A stretch of DNA of 64,000 bases from Thermoplasmatota archaeon (GTDB taxonomy: Archaea > Thermoplasmatota > Thermoplasmata > UBA10834): the NCBI GenBank assembly GCA_018818785.1, contig JAHIRF010000002.1, forward strand, positions 62,001-126,000, read 5' to 3'. The notes below the pieces were generated by a model. It was not told the origin of the DNA. It saw nothing but the letters and a program-made list of their open reading frames with translations, and did not search any database. Positions within the stretch are counted from its first letter, which is position 1. Each line of letters begins with the position of its first letter. The position numbers and the translations under genes are program-made. Positions 26,465-35,562 of the stretch are shown here, piece after piece.

Positions 26465-27418
26465 TTAATCTCTTGCTGGCCTGTTTGCTCGCAACATTGA
26501 CACGCCGATGATAGGCATGGTTATGGTCGCATCACCCTCCACGGTGACGTATTTTGCGGATTCTTTTACCTTTCCCCAGCTGACCGCCTCGCGTATCCTG
26601 GCTCCGGATAATGAACCGTCATATTCCTCTGCGGTCGTCAGGTAGACGGCATAATCGAGTCCGCCCCTGAACTGGTTCCACCATATGACATGGTGCTTCG
26701 ATATGCCACCGCCGATCATCAGAGCACCCGCCTTCTTGGAGGTGAATACTATGTCCGACAATTCCTGTTCGTCCTTCAGGACATCGACGGTAAAATCAGG
26801 GTGCTGCTGTCTGAACAGCCAGAGCTGGGCACCGAATGCGCCATCCGTTATGCCAGGTATGTATATGGGTATTTGGTTCCTCGACGCCCAGTACAGTATC
26901 GAATTCTTGTCCTCTATGCGGTGGCCGAACTCCTCCGCGAGCTGGCGGCTGGACATGACCTTCTTGCCCGACTTATATAAGTCTCTCAAAATTGGCTGCA
27001 TCTTCCGTTCGAGGACTATACCATAGCTTTCGTTCGGTATCAGGATGTTGCCCAGTCTGTTGATTCCTTTCTTATGAAGGTCTGCATCATCCATGAGGAA
27101 ATCGCCGTGATAGTACCTCTTCCAGACGCGGGCGAGATCGTGGTCGAGTGTGCCGCACGTTGTTATGATCACATCGACCAGCTTCTCCTCTACCAGCTTC
27201 TTTATTACCCCTCTCGTGCCGGTCGATATTATGCATGCTGGGAACGACAGGAATATCGTGCAATTCTTCTCCTTCAGCATGCTGCGCAATATCTCACATG
27301 CCTGACCAAGCTTCTTTGCGGTGAATCCGCCTGACGCAAACATCTGAGATGTCAGTTCGTTCACGCTCATCTCGGGCGTGATGTCCATGTCGGTTATTGG
27401 TTTCAGTTTTGTGCGCAT
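26465..27418 (-). CDS. dys: Deoxyhypusine synthase
   Basis: The 317-residue NAD-dependent enzyme transfers the aminobutyl group of spermidine to a lysine of aIF5A. Visible: LSFPACIISTGTRGVIKKL, TTCGTLDHDLARVW, the GGGISKHH motif (MIGGGISKHHVIWWNQFRGG) and the catalytic Lys in EAVSWGKVKESAKYVTV. Archaeal/eukaryotic gene, diagnostic for the domain. Length is normal. It is divergent from the CBS protein gene. Confidence 0.95.
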   Translation of the reverse strand: MRTKLKPITDMDITPEMSVNELTSQMFASGGFTAKKLGQACEILRSMLKEKNCTIFLSFPACIISTGTRGVIKKLVEEKLVDVIITTCGTLDHDLARVWKRYYHGDFLMDDADLHKKGINRLGNILIPNESYGIVLERKMQPILRDLYKSGKKVMSSRQLAEEFGHRIEDKNSILYWASRNQIPIYIPGITDGAFGAQLWLFRQQHPDFTVDVLKDEQELSDIVFTSKKAGALMIGGGISKHHVIWWNQFRGGLDYAVYLTTAEEYDGSLSGARIREAVSWGKVKESAKYVTVEGDATITMPIIGVSMLRANRPARD

Positions 27419-27502
27419 TGCCTTTACGCTCCCGATTTTCAGAGGTGATAAAGCCTGAAGAAAAGATTTATAGCTTTCCTGCCGTTGGATGGTTCCGATA
27501 CT

Positions 27503-28000
27503 ATGGTCACGGTCAGGGAAGTGATGAGCTCACCAGTCATGAGCCTCTCACCCGATGCACTTGTCAAGGATGCTGCCGCCAAGCTCGCGGAATCGAACGT
27601 ATCTGGCGCTCCTGTAGTCAGCGAAGGAGTTGTACTGGGAATCTTCAGCGAAGTCGATGTGCTCAAATCGATAAAGACGACGAAGAAGGATATGAGGCTG
27701 ATATTCCCATCTATCTCGACGCTCGGCATCGCATTCCAGGAAGAAGTGACTCAGAGGGAGATCATCGACGCTTACGAGGAGATTGGGAACATGCAGGTGA
27801 AGGATATCATGTCCAAAGATGTCTTCACCGTTGCACCTGACATCACGATCAATGAGGCGATCATGAAGATGGTGCAGAATAGGATCAACCGGCTGCCTGT
27901 CGTCCAGGGCAGAAACCTTGTCGGCATAGTCACGCGCGGAGACATCATACGGGGGCTCGCGCGCGAGCAAGCGAGTAACAACAAACCTGGTACGGCATGA
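27503..28000 (+). CDS. Tandem CBS-domain protein
   Basis: The 165-residue protein consists of two CBS motifs: REVMSSPVMSLSPDALVKDA...GAPVVSEGVVLGIFSEVDVL and VKDIMSKDVFTVAPDITINEA...RLPVVQGRNLVGIVTRGDII. The linker (about 60-95) is longer than usual. Such proteins bind adenine nucleotides or SAM and regulate a partner. I chose ATG 27503 over 27485 because a TATA-like GATTTATAG (about 27463-27471) would place transcription near 27490, consistent with a short leader. Confidence 0.85.
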   Translation: MVTVREVMSSPVMSLSPDALVKDAAAKLAESNVSGAPVVSEGVVLGIFSEVDVLKSIKTTKKDMRLIFPSISTLGIAFQEEVTQREIIDAYEEIGNMQVKDIMSKDVFTVAPDITINEAIMKMVQNRINRLPVVQGRNLVGIVTRGDIIRGLAREQASNNKPGTA

Positions 28001-28020
28001 TCCATTGGGGTAACCCTCTG

Positions 28021-28045
28021 CAAACGGTGGTATGGTCACCGTTTG
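28021..28045. terminator. Perfect hairpin between convergent genes
   Basis: CAAACGGTG (28021-28029) and CACCGTTTG (28037-28045) with a 7-nt loop. It lies at the junction of the convergent CBS and coiled-coil genes. There is no T-run, so termination is inferred only from place and symmetry. Confidence 0.4.
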
Positions 28046-29589
28046 AGGATATTCGTGAGTGTGCGCCTCTCCCTGTTGTTCTCTTCCGACGGGCTCTTCT
28101 GGGTGTCATTCCTGGATGAAGAGACTGGTTTCTCGATTGGATTCATGTCGGTTGACTGTCCTTGCTGTTCGATGGCATGGGCTATGGTGAATGAGTGACC
28201 GCATCTGTTACATTTTTGAATGCCGTCTGGATGAGCATATAGTTCCTCTTCTCCGCACTTTCCACACTTGGCCCCTTCGACCTTCTTGGCGACCCCAAGC
28301 TCGATGCGTTTATTGTCAAGATCCGATTTTACATGACCGGAGACTTGTTTGAGCCTTCTAGTGTACTTAGCCGCGGCGACAAAGTCTTTCCCATTGAGCG
28401 CAGTCTGGGCGCTTCTCACGAAGAGCAACCCCTGCTGTACTTCGAGTCCGTACGACGCAGCCTCTTCTAGCGCAGGCCCCATGTTCTCGATGGTAGATGT
28501 GATCTTATCTACCTGGCGTGTTCGAACGGAATTGTCTCTCATTCGTTCAAGATGGGCCTGGTCAGCCGTTTTCTCGATCGCAGAGAGAAGGTCGATGGCC
28601 TTCTTGAACGCCTGCTTTTCCAGCGCCTCCTTCGCTTGCTCCAACTCCTTTTCACCCATGCTTGGAGTTGCTCCCACCTCCCTGGCCTCCTCAAGTGCGG
28701 CTTTGACAAATCCCAGCGTTTCTTCGATCTCCTTTGCTCTGACTAGTTTTGCCTTCTCGGCCATCTCCCTTGCCTGTGTCACGAGTGTGCCGTATTCGGA
28801 GATGTTATACGCCTGCCTCGCCTCCTCCGCTATGTCAAGAATGCGACATGATTCACTCACTTGGGTCCCGAACGATTCGTAATCTGCCAACATTGTCCGC
28901 AATTCCGCGGCAGCTGAAATGCTCCCCTTGAAGAACGCCTCATATGCATTTGCTGCAAGCTTTTCGAGTTCCTCCAAGGTCTCCTCCCTTCGCCTGGGAC
29001 TACCCTCTATGAATGCGTTCTTAGCCTCGGCAAGCGCTGTCTTGATTCGGTGGTCGATTGGCTTCCCCTGTGCTTTAGTAAGGTCACTCAGGATGCTCTC
29101 GGCCGCTCTTATCGAAAGTGCTGCCGTATATAACTGGAATGAGCTGAACCTATCGAGCATCTTGGTCCGTGCATCCTGACTCATCTTCAGCACCTCTTGG
29201 TAGTCCCCCATCATCATTCGGGTCCACGCGGTCTCGATCTGTGAATCTACCTCGAAGAATGATGGTCGCATCAAGAGCGTCTGATCTATGTTCCTCTCTA
29301 CATCGATGTTCTGCTGCTTAGGTAGTTCTGAAATCTTGGAGGATTTCTCAGCGATCTCCTCTATCTCATTCTCGAGTCGTTCCTCCTCGGATTGTTGGTG
29401 CACTGACTGTTCCTCTGACTTCCCAAGGGCTCTATCCACCTGCTCCCCGGTTAAATTGGCGGCAATGACGACGACAAGAAAATCCTTCTTGTGTTTGCAT
29501 GAAGATATGTCGAGGCTGTATTCCTGAGCGATTCGCTTAAGCTTCGAAATCGTGAGATTCTCTAAACGGGGGGATACGTTGTCGACCAT
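28036..29589 (-). CDS. SAP-like, coiled-coil, zinc-ribbon protein
   Basis: The about 517-residue protein starts with a SAP-like DNA-binding helical motif (LENLTISKLKRIAQEYSLDI, then HKKDFLVVVIAANL). The middle 350 residues are Glu/Ala/Lys-rich helices, TPR-like or coiled coil (AKNAFIEGSPRRREETLEEL). Near the C-terminus is a zinc ribbon with four Cys (GAKCGKCGEEELY then IQKCNRCGHSF). The last 60 residues are low complexity. I chose ATG 29589 because the SAP-like domain starts right after it. Proteins with this domain order occur in archaea of this kind; the function, perhaps in chromosome organisation, is unknown. Confidence 0.7.
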   Translation of the reverse strand: MVDNVSPRLENLTISKLKRIAQEYSLDISSCKHKKDFLVVVIAANLTGEQVDRALGKSEEQSVHQQSEEERLENEIEEIAEKSSKISELPKQQNIDVERNIDQTLLMRPSFFEVDSQIETAWTRMMMGDYQEVLKMSQDARTKMLDRFSSFQLYTAALSIRAAESILSDLTKAQGKPIDHRIKTALAEAKNAFIEGSPRRREETLEELEKLAANAYEAFFKGSISAAAELRTMLADYESFGTQVSESCRILDIAEEARQAYNISEYGTLVTQAREMAEKAKLVRAKEIEETLGFVKAALEEAREVGATPSMGEKELEQAKEALEKQAFKKAIDLLSAIEKTADQAHLERMRDNSVRTRQVDKITSTIENMGPALEEAASYGLEVQQGLLFVRSAQTALNGKDFVAAAKYTRRLKQVSGHVKSDLDNKRIELGVAKKVEGAKCGKCGEEELYAHPDGIQKCNRCGHSFTIAHAIEQQGQSTDMNPIEKPVSSSRNDTQKSPSEENNRERRTLTNILKR

Positions 29590-29710
29590 CAGAATTCCTC
29601 GTGAGCTCGTCTTGCTTATCCCTATTTTTGATGATAATTGTTTCGATGGGTTCATCCTTCTGCATTACTCCAGCAAAACCTAAGTAGCGGCAGGATAATC
29701 GAGCGAGTAG

Positions 29711-30631
29711 ATGGACGTCAATGCTGAAAAGATCTCTGCGGCCAGACTCTCCGTATACTCCAATACGTGCCTAGTTGCACTGAAGTTGGTCGTTGGAATG
29801 CTGATGCTGTCCATAAGCGTGATTTCTGAAGCAATCCACTCTGGAATTGATCTGGTGGCCGCCATCATCGCGAGATACTCCGTGAAGAAATCAGCTGAAC
29901 CTGCTGATGAGGATCATCAGTATGGTCATGGGAAATTCGAGAATCTTTCAGGTATGATCGAAGGCGCCCTGATCTTCGTCGCCGCAGCAGTGATCATATA
30001 CGAGGCCGGGAGAAGACTGTCTAAGCCTGCAGATGTCCAATATGTGGCAGCTGGAATGGTCGTCATGGGCATATCTGCGGTTCTGAACTTCTTCGTATCC
30101 AGGAAGCTAATGGAGGTCGCGAAGCGGACGGACTCTCTCGCCCTGGAGGCCGATGCATATCACCTGAAGACTGATGTATGGACGTCGGTCGGAGTGTTTG
30201 TAGCCCTGGGAATCATATTCATAACCGGAGAGAGACTCATCGATCCAGTAATCGCTCTGATAGTGGCTCTCTTCATCATCCGTGCGGCTTATGACATAAC
30301 CCGCAGATCGACGGAGGGGTTGCTCGATGTCAGTCTGCCCGACCCTGAGATTACTGCCATCGAGAAGGTAATGAACGAACATGCAACTGATTTCGTGGAC
30401 TTCCACAGATTGAGGGCCAGAAAATCGGGTGCTGAACGACAGATCGACCTGCATCTGACGGTCCCTCGATATCTGAGTGTCAAGGATGGTCACGATCTTG
30501 TCGAGCATCTCGAAGCGGAGATAAGGAAAGCGTTGCCCGGGAGCACCGCCATAATCCATATCGAGCCCTGTGACAAGGATTGCATGAAGTGCAAGCTAAA
30601 GGATGCCGAGAAGGTATTCCGAGGCGTCTGA
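29711..30631 (+). CDS. Cation diffusion facilitator (CDF) metal transporter
   Basis: The 306-residue protein has six membrane spans and metal sites SEAIHSGIDLVAA and DAYHLKTDVWTS, plus HQYGHGKFENLSGMIEG between spans 2 and 3, all as in the CDF family (zinc, iron or manganese export by proton antiport). A soluble ferredoxin-like C-terminal domain follows. The last residues (CDKDCMKCKLKD) form a Cys-rich tail, an extra metal-binding site not universal in the family. The start ATG 29711 lies close to a divergent gene. Confidence 0.9.
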   Translation: MDVNAEKISAARLSVYSNTCLVALKLVVGMLMLSISVISEAIHSGIDLVAAIIARYSVKKSAEPADEDHQYGHGKFENLSGMIEGALIFVAAAVIIYEAGRRLSKPADVQYVAAGMVVMGISAVLNFFVSRKLMEVAKRTDSLALEADAYHLKTDVWTSVGVFVALGIIFITGERLIDPVIALIVALFIIRAAYDITRRSTEGLLDVSLPDPEITAIEKVMNEHATDFVDFHRLRARKSGAERQIDLHLTVPRYLSVKDGHDLVEHLEAEIRKALPGSTAIIHIEPCDKDCMKCKLKDAEKVFRGV

Positions 30632-30649
30632 GCCGAGGCCCGACTGCAT

Positions 30650-31225
30650 TCAGATGAATCCTCTTTCACCTAGGATTGCCTCTATCCGCCTAAAGGGTTC
30701 CTCTCCATTCTCTGAGTTGTCCACAACAGTCCACTCTTCTCCGATGAGTCTTCCCACCGTCTGCCTGACCTTATCGAGCTTATCCTTTGTCTCGAACATT
30801 TCTCGTGTGTGATCTCTCTCCTCTATCCTCCGAATGGCGATCTCGGGGTCGATGTCTATGAAGAGTGCGAGATCTGGAAAGGGGAGCATGTTTCTGAATA
30901 GACGGTAGCCGTGTGGCGCAAGTCTTCGGGGCAGGTATGCCGTCCCGAGGATGTATCTGACGAATATTACCGTGCAATCTGCCTTCTTGTTGTACCATCT
31001 CACCGAGAAGAGCACATCTAGTGTGAAGAATATCGTTGCAAGGAACCTGGCAACATGCCCTTCTCCCTGAAGGGCATTCTTGGAGGCCCTGCCCAGCCTT
31101 CCCGCCGATGGATGGGATCGAATGACGACAATCTCGCCATTGCGTTCAATTAAGGTCTTGATACTCGACGCATGCGTGTTCTTCCCGCTTCCATCGAGTC
31201 CGTCGACTGCAATGAGTCTTTTCAG
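30650..31225 (-). CDS. tmk: Thymidylate-kinase-like P-loop kinase with an apparent CTG start
   Basis: The 191-residue reading begins KRLIAVDGLDGSGKNTHASS, a P-loop like that of thymidylate kinase (FEGxDGSGK type). The LID region is ERDHTREMFETKDKLDKVR. No ATG, GTG or TTG lies upstream in frame before or near the P-loop; the only fitting start is CTG at 31225, 2 nt after the stop of the preceding gene, with GGGGGTC upstream. A start at an internal ATG would lose the P-loop. The usual DRY motif of thymidylate kinases is FVRYILG here, so the Asp is missing. It may be an archaeal Tmk paralogue with another nucleotide substrate. Confidence 0.65.
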   Translation of the reverse strand: MKRLIAVDGLDGSGKNTHASSIKTLIERNGEIVVIRSHPSAGRLGRASKNALQGEGHVARFLATIFFTLDVLFSVRWYNKKADCTVIFVRYILGTAYLPRRLAPHGYRLFRNMLPFPDLALFIDIDPEIAIRRIEERDHTREMFETKDKLDKVRQTVGRLIGEEWTVVDNSENGEEPFRRIEAILGERGFI

Positions 31226-31227
31226 TG

Positions 31228-31920
31228 TCAGACCCCCAGCATGTGCAGGTAACCTCCGACAATGAGTGGTATGACGAGGTTATCTATCTGGCCTGGTGTG
31301 ATTGCCTCAAGGCAGGTGACGAGGCCTGCGGTGGACAATCCGAAAAGCACGAGCATGTCGGGCGCGCCGCCGCTCGAGTATCCGATCATCTCGAAGTAGA
31401 ACAATTCAATGACGATTATGGCGATGAAAGTCGATATGAAGACCGCTGCACTCCCCTCCAGGGTCCTGTGATTGAGATATCGTCTCTTCCCGTATCTCTT
31501 GCCGATGAATTCTCCCATTCCGTCCCCGAAGGACATGGCCGCAATCGCGATGGATGCTGCGACGAGGTCTTCGAAAAGGAAGTACGCGATCAGTGTCCAT
31601 GAGACCGCGTACATGACGAGGCCATAAGGATGGCCCTCTGTCGAGCGACTTCCGAGAGGACTCTCTCGGAGAAGGCGGACAGGAGATATCGGAGTGCATA
31701 ATAGTAGGAGCACTGCAAAAGGTGCAGCAGCCAGGAACGCCATAATCTCTCGGGTCTCAAAGGCCCACCAGAAGAACACTATGCCTCCAGTAAGGATGTG
31801 CAGGACTTTCCTCGGGTTATGTATCCTACTTCTTGCGACCCACGTGATGATGATTATTGCGGAGACATAGCCATAGACACCCGCCAGTCCGAATAGATCG
31901 CCTTGTGTGGGCATGGGCAC
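31228..31920 (-). CDS. Dolichol/phytol kinase-like membrane protein
   Basis: The 230-residue protein has about seven hydrophobic segments and the CTP-dependent kinase/cytidylyltransferase signature SFGDGMGEFIGKRYGKRR followed by HRTLEGSAAVF. An N-terminal HNPRKVLHILTGG fits the polyprenol kinase family. In archaea such proteins may phosphorylate dolichol or other polyprenols for glycosylation or lipid recycling. The exact substrate is unknown. It overlaps functionally with the downstream kinase gene (stop followed by CTG two bases later). Confidence 0.8.
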   Translation of the reverse strand: MPMPTQGDLFGLAGVYGYVSAIIIITWVARSRIHNPRKVLHILTGGIVFFWWAFETREIMAFLAAAPFAVLLLLCTPISPVRLLRESPLGSRSTEGHPYGLVMYAVSWTLIAYFLFEDLVAASIAIAAMSFGDGMGEFIGKRYGKRRYLNHRTLEGSAAVFISTFIAIIVIELFYFEMIGYSSGGAPDMLVLFGLSTAGLVTCLEAITPGQIDNLVIPLIVGGYLHMLGV

Positions 31921-31977
31921 TCCCCTTATTATGACCTATATGAGCATATATGCTTTATCGGGCCGAAAGGTAATGAC

Positions 31978-33258
31978 TCAACCGATGCCCTTGATCCGTT
32001 TCAGTTCCTCCACAACTTCCTTGGCCCTATCCATGCGTATCTTGCGCTCTCTCACGATTATGTCGACGACTTCTTGCATCAACTCTGGAGGACAGTCGAC
32101 ACTCGCCACTATATTCCTTGCATGAAGGGACATGTGTCCCTTCTGGATGCCGATGGTTGCGAGCGCTCTCAAAGCCGCGAGGTTCTGGGCGAGTCCGACC
32201 GCAGCTCCGATCTCAGCAAGTTCGTTAGCTCTGGTCACCGCCAGCAATCTGATGCATGCGCGAGCCGTTGGGTGAACCTTCGTCGCTCCCCCTATCAATC
32301 CAACTGCCATAGGGACCTCGATGGTCCCACGAAGGTCACCATGCGAGGTCTTCTCGAAGACAGTCAGAGGTTTGTATGATCCTTTGAGCGAAGCATAGGC
32401 ATGGACACCTGCCTCTATCGCCCTCCAATCGTTCCCCGTGGCTATCATGACGGCATCTATGCCGTTCATGATCCCTTTGTTGTGGGTCGCGCATCTGAAC
32501 GGGTCGGCATCAGCGAACGAATAGGCTTCTATGATGCCGTCGATGACATCCTCTCCGCCTATGGCTTCCTTTGACCAGATTGCTTCCGCCCTGGCCAATC
32601 TGTATATCGCGAGGTTTGATAGTATCCTGAGGTAAACCCTCCCACCGGTCAATTCCTCGGCAAGCGGAGCTACTGCTTCTGCCATAGTGTTGACGGCGTT
32701 GGCCCCCATGGCATCACGGACATCCACGTGCAGATGTATGATTACATTTGGACCCTTGATCGTCTGAAGAACCCTGACATCCATATCTTTGGCGCCGCCT
32801 CCGAGACTTATCAACAGGGGGTCCTGTTTGTTGGCGAGGTCGATTATGGCCGCTTTGTTGTCCAGTATCTTCTTAGCCGCCATATCGGGATCATCGATGT
32901 TGGTGATCTGAATTTGACCTATCATGATCGGCGGAGTGCTGCTCGTGGTGAAGCCACCCTTCTCTCTCGCCATCTTTGCGGAGTTGGATGCAGCGGCCAC
33001 GACCGATGGCTCCTCGATCACCATTGGAATCATGGAATCCTTTCCATTGATGACGAAATTAGTTGCTATCCCGAGCGGCAAAGAGAAGGTACCAACGGCA
33101 TTCTCGATCATCTTGTCTGCAACTTCGATTCTGAGTCCGTTGGTCCCTGCGAGTGCATTGACTTCATCGTCGGTCAGCGTCGCGAATTCCTTCAATATCT
33201 TGAGCCTCTCTGGGATGCTCAGCTTGTAGAATCCTTCAACCCTTGATGTTCTTGCCAT
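31978..33258 (-). CDS. hmgA: Hydroxymethylglutaryl-CoA reductase, class II type
   Basis: The 426-residue protein makes mevalonate. Visible: ENAVGTFSLPLGIATNF, the catalytic Glu in IEEPSVVAAAS, DVRDAMGANAVNTM, the Lys in HNKGIMNGIDAV, and the C-terminal His in GHMSLHARNIV. Motif types and length match class II reductases (Archaeoglobus, Thermoplasma, Pseudomonas mevalonii) rather than the class I of most archaea. I chose ATG 33258; the upstream TTG adds eight residues. It is divergent from mevalonate kinase, 120 nt apart. Confidence 0.93.
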   Translation of the reverse strand: MARTSRVEGFYKLSIPERLKILKEFATLTDDEVNALAGTNGLRIEVADKMIENAVGTFSLPLGIATNFVINGKDSMIPMVIEEPSVVAAASNSAKMAREKGGFTTSSTPPIMIGQIQITNIDDPDMAAKKILDNKAAIIDLANKQDPLLISLGGGAKDMDVRVLQTIKGPNVIIHLHVDVRDAMGANAVNTMAEAVAPLAEELTGGRVYLRILSNLAIYRLARAEAIWSKEAIGGEDVIDGIIEAYSFADADPFRCATHNKGIMNGIDAVMIATGNDWRAIEAGVHAYASLKGSYKPLTVFEKTSHGDLRGTIEVPMAVGLIGGATKVHPTARACIRLLAVTRANELAEIGAAVGLAQNLAALRALATIGIQKGHMSLHARNIVASVDCPPELMQEVVDIIVRERKIRMDRAKEVVEELKRIKGIG

Positions 33259-33347
33259 GTGGACCACTGGTGCTCTCGACAAGCGATTAACGAGTAATAA
33301 CCCTTGCGCGCAATAACCCCGATATTCAGCACGTATCTAAGAAAAGG

Positions 33348-33356
33348 ATATATCTG
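33348..33356 (+). promoter_or_regulatory. TATA box of the mevalonate kinase gene
   Basis: GATATATCT 22-30 nt before ATG 33378, predicting a very short leader with GGGGGA inside. Confidence 0.4.
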
Positions 33357-33377
33357 CTGTGATGTCTGGGGGACCCG

Positions 33378-34304
33378 ATGAGCAAATGCTCAGCTCCTGG
33401 GAAGATAATACTCTTCGGTGAGCATGCGGTGGTATTTGGGAAGCCCGCACTAGCGTTGGCTGTCGATCTGAGAATCAAGAGCAGCGTGAGACCGGCCAGC
33501 AGCTATCTCGTGAATGGCCGGCCTATGAACGGCAGGCATCATGGCTATATCTCAGCTGCATTGGATGAAGCGTGGTCTGGTCCCCCTATTGACATAAGGA
33601 CCCGATCGTGGATTCCGTCTGGATCCGGGCTCGGGTCGTCCGCAGCTGTGACCGTTGCGACGGTGGGGGCGCTCCTGTCTGAGAAGAACGCATTCGGGCT
33701 GGAATCCATTGCGCAAAGGGCATTTCGAGTGGAATTGTCGGTGCAAGGGAGGGCGAGCCCGACGGATACCTCGGTGTCAACGAATGGTCGAGGGATTCTT
33801 ATCTGCCCTGAGAAGATGGATAATCATTTGTGGTGCATCAAGGACGGGATTCGCGTCTGGAACATTCACGATTGCGAAGTGCCTGAACTGACATTTGTCA
33901 TTGGATATACGGGCACTCATGCCTTAACTGGGCCTTTGGTGAAAGGGGTCCGGAACCTGGTGGAATCGGACGCAGACGCGCGAAGATCAGTCGATTGCAT
34001 AGGGGAACTGGTCTTGGACGGCATGGATGCAATGCGGAAGAATGACAAAGTCAGGGTCGGACGTCTGATGACGGAAAACAATTCGCTGCTCGTATCTTTG
34101 GGTGTCGGCCATCCAACTCTTGATTCGCTCATAGATGCTGCGTCGAGCCTTTCATATGGTGCTAAGCTGACAGGGGCAGGTGGAGGAGGAAGCATGATTG
34201 CGCTGACCGACCGACCAGCTGAAGTATGTGATGCTATTATTGATGCAGGCGGAAGACCATACTCGGTCAAGGTCGGATGCGAGGGCGTAAGAATCGAGGA
34301 TTGA
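33378..34304 (+). CDS. mvk: Mevalonate kinase
   Basis: The 308-residue GHMP kinase starts MSKCSAPGKIILFGEHAVVF, typical of mevalonate kinase. The ATP loop is IPSGSGLGSSAAVTVA, and the C-terminal motif is KLTGAGGGGSMIAL. An active-site-type Asp lies in ASPTDTSVSTNG. Length is normal for archaea. It starts a plus-strand row with DUF2116 and CoaD-DUF84 genes. Presence of a conventional kinase argues against Thermoplasmatales, which phosphorylate mevalonate at position 3 with a different enzyme. Confidence 0.93.
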   Translation: MSKCSAPGKIILFGEHAVVFGKPALALAVDLRIKSSVRPASSYLVNGRPMNGRHHGYISAALDEAWSGPPIDIRTRSWIPSGSGLGSSAAVTVATVGALLSEKNAFGLESIAQRAFRVELSVQGRASPTDTSVSTNGRGILICPEKMDNHLWCIKDGIRVWNIHDCEVPELTFVIGYTGTHALTGPLVKGVRNLVESDADARRSVDCIGELVLDGMDAMRKNDKVRVGRLMTENNSLLVSLGVGHPTLDSLIDAASSLSYGAKLTGAGGGGSMIALTDRPAEVCDAIIDAGGRPYSVKVGCEGVRIED

Positions 34305-34376
34305 TCTTCGCGATAGTGCGGACACATTGGGAAAACGATAATATGTCTGCGTAATGTTAGCCAGGATGGTGAGAGA

Positions 34377-34574
34377 TTGGTAGAACGCATAGGCCAGCAC
34401 AAACATTGCAGAAACTGCGAGAAAGCGATTCCGTACAAAGATCTGTACTGCAATGATGGATGCGAGACGGAGTGGAAGACGAAGATGTCCAAGAAGAAGA
34501 ACCAGTTGATGTACTTCTATATCGTCATGGTCATCATAATGATATTTGCAGTTACGCTCATGTTCTTGGGGTGA
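34377..34574 (+). CDS. DUF2116-type zinc-ribbon membrane protein
   Basis: The 65-residue protein has a CxxC...C...C ribbon (HKHCRNCEKAIP, then YCNDGCETEW), a basic linker (KTKMSKKKNQ) and one C-terminal membrane span (MYFYIVMVIIMIFAVTLMFL). This is the DUF2116 archaeal pattern. The start is a TTG. It is followed by the CoaD-DUF84 gene after 4 nt. The function of the family is unknown. Confidence 0.75.
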   Translation: MVERIGQHKHCRNCEKAIPYKDLYCNDGCETEWKTKMSKKKNQLMYFYIVMVIIMIFAVTLMFLG

Positions 34575-34578
34575 GGAT

Positions 34579-35562
34579 TTGCGAGTGGCCGTGGGTGGGA
34601 CGTTCAGCCTGATACACGGCGGCCATGAACTGCTGTTCGAGACCGCATTCTTGGTCGCAGACGAGGTGGAGGTAGGCCTTACATCGGACGAATTCGCCAA
34701 GTCAACGCGAAAGATCCCGGTAGCCCCATACTTCCAGCGCAAGGTCAAGCTGATTAGATTCCTTGAACGCTTTGGAAAACCTTTTGAGATCATCATGATC
34801 ACGGACGAATTTGGCACGGCCGCAACTTCGGAGCGCCTCGATGGCATCGTCGTCTCCCCTGAGACCAAACACAACGCGGAGTCAATCAATGCTGCAAGGA
34901 AGACAAACGGTCTCAAAGCTCTCAAGGTCTTCTGTATACGATCGGTCAAGGCAGAGGATTCTATGCCAATCAGTTCCACGAGAATCATGGACGGTGAGAT
35001 CGATAGGGATGGACACTTGCTACGTCCGCTGAGAGTGGTCGTGGGCTCGGTCAATAAGGTGAAAGTGGATGCCGTCAGGAACATTTTCACTCAAGCGTTC
35101 GGGCTTGTCGATGTCGTATCCATAGATCCAGGAGACGATCTTATTCGGCAGCCAAAGGATGAAGAGGTGCTCCAGGGTGCGATGAAGCGAGCAGAGAATG
35201 CGATTTCGGTCGAAGGGGCGGATTTCGGAGTTGGGATCGAGGCTGGTCTGCACATGAATCGCTATATGATGCGTCGATTGGACGTCCAATATTGTGTGGT
35301 GATCGATTCATCCCGTCGCACGACGATTGGCCATGGACCCGGATTTGAGTATCCGCCGTCGGTGCTGAAGGCAGTTTCTGAGGGAAGGGCCGTAGGCGAT
35401 GTGATGAGTGAGCTCACCGGGATAGATCGGATAGGTCACAAATCCGGATCCGTAGGATACCTGTCGGATGGACTCATAGATCGGACATCGCTAACCGAGA
35501 TCGCGGTCTTGATGGCAATCATACCACGGATGAGGTGTGAGCTGTATTGTGAACCGGTCTAG
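34579..35562 (+). CDS. Bifunctional phosphopantetheine adenylyltransferase / DUF84 NTP phosphatase
   Basis: The 327-residue protein has two fused domains. Residues 1-150 are archaeal CoaD-type nucleotidyltransferase: RVAVGGTFSLIHGGHELL (HxGH as HGGH), with the ISSTRI motif (PISSTRIMDGEI). Residues 157-325 are DUF84, a YjjX-like ITP/XTP phosphatase: VVVGSVNKVKVDAVRNIF, QPKDEEVLQGAMKRAENA, and DFGVGIEAGL. The first domain completes CoA synthesis and the second cleans the nucleotide pool. I chose TTG 34579 so that the protein starts MRVAVGGTF. A similar fusion is known in Thermoplasma relatives. Confidence 0.85.
   Translation: MRVAVGGTFSLIHGGHELLFETAFLVADEVEVGLTSDEFAKSTRKIPVAPYFQRKVKLIRFLERFGKPFEIIMITDEFGTAATSERLDGIVVSPETKHNAESINAARKTNGLKALKVFCIRSVKAEDSMPISSTRIMDGEIDRDGHLLRPLRVVVGSVNKVKVDAVRNIFTQAFGLVDVVSIDPGDDLIRQPKDEEVLQGAMKRAENAISVEGADFGVGIEAGLHMNRYMMRRLDVQYCVVIDSSRRTTIGHGPGFEYPPSVLKAVSEGRAVGDVMSELTGIDRIGHKSGSVGYLSDGLIDRTSLTEIAVLMAIIPRMRCELYCEPV

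Noticed and set aside
30650-31015. Truncated thymidylate kinase pseudogene starting at an internal ATG
   Set aside because: The frame continues upstream without stop and contains an intact P-loop. A CTG start explains it better than decay.
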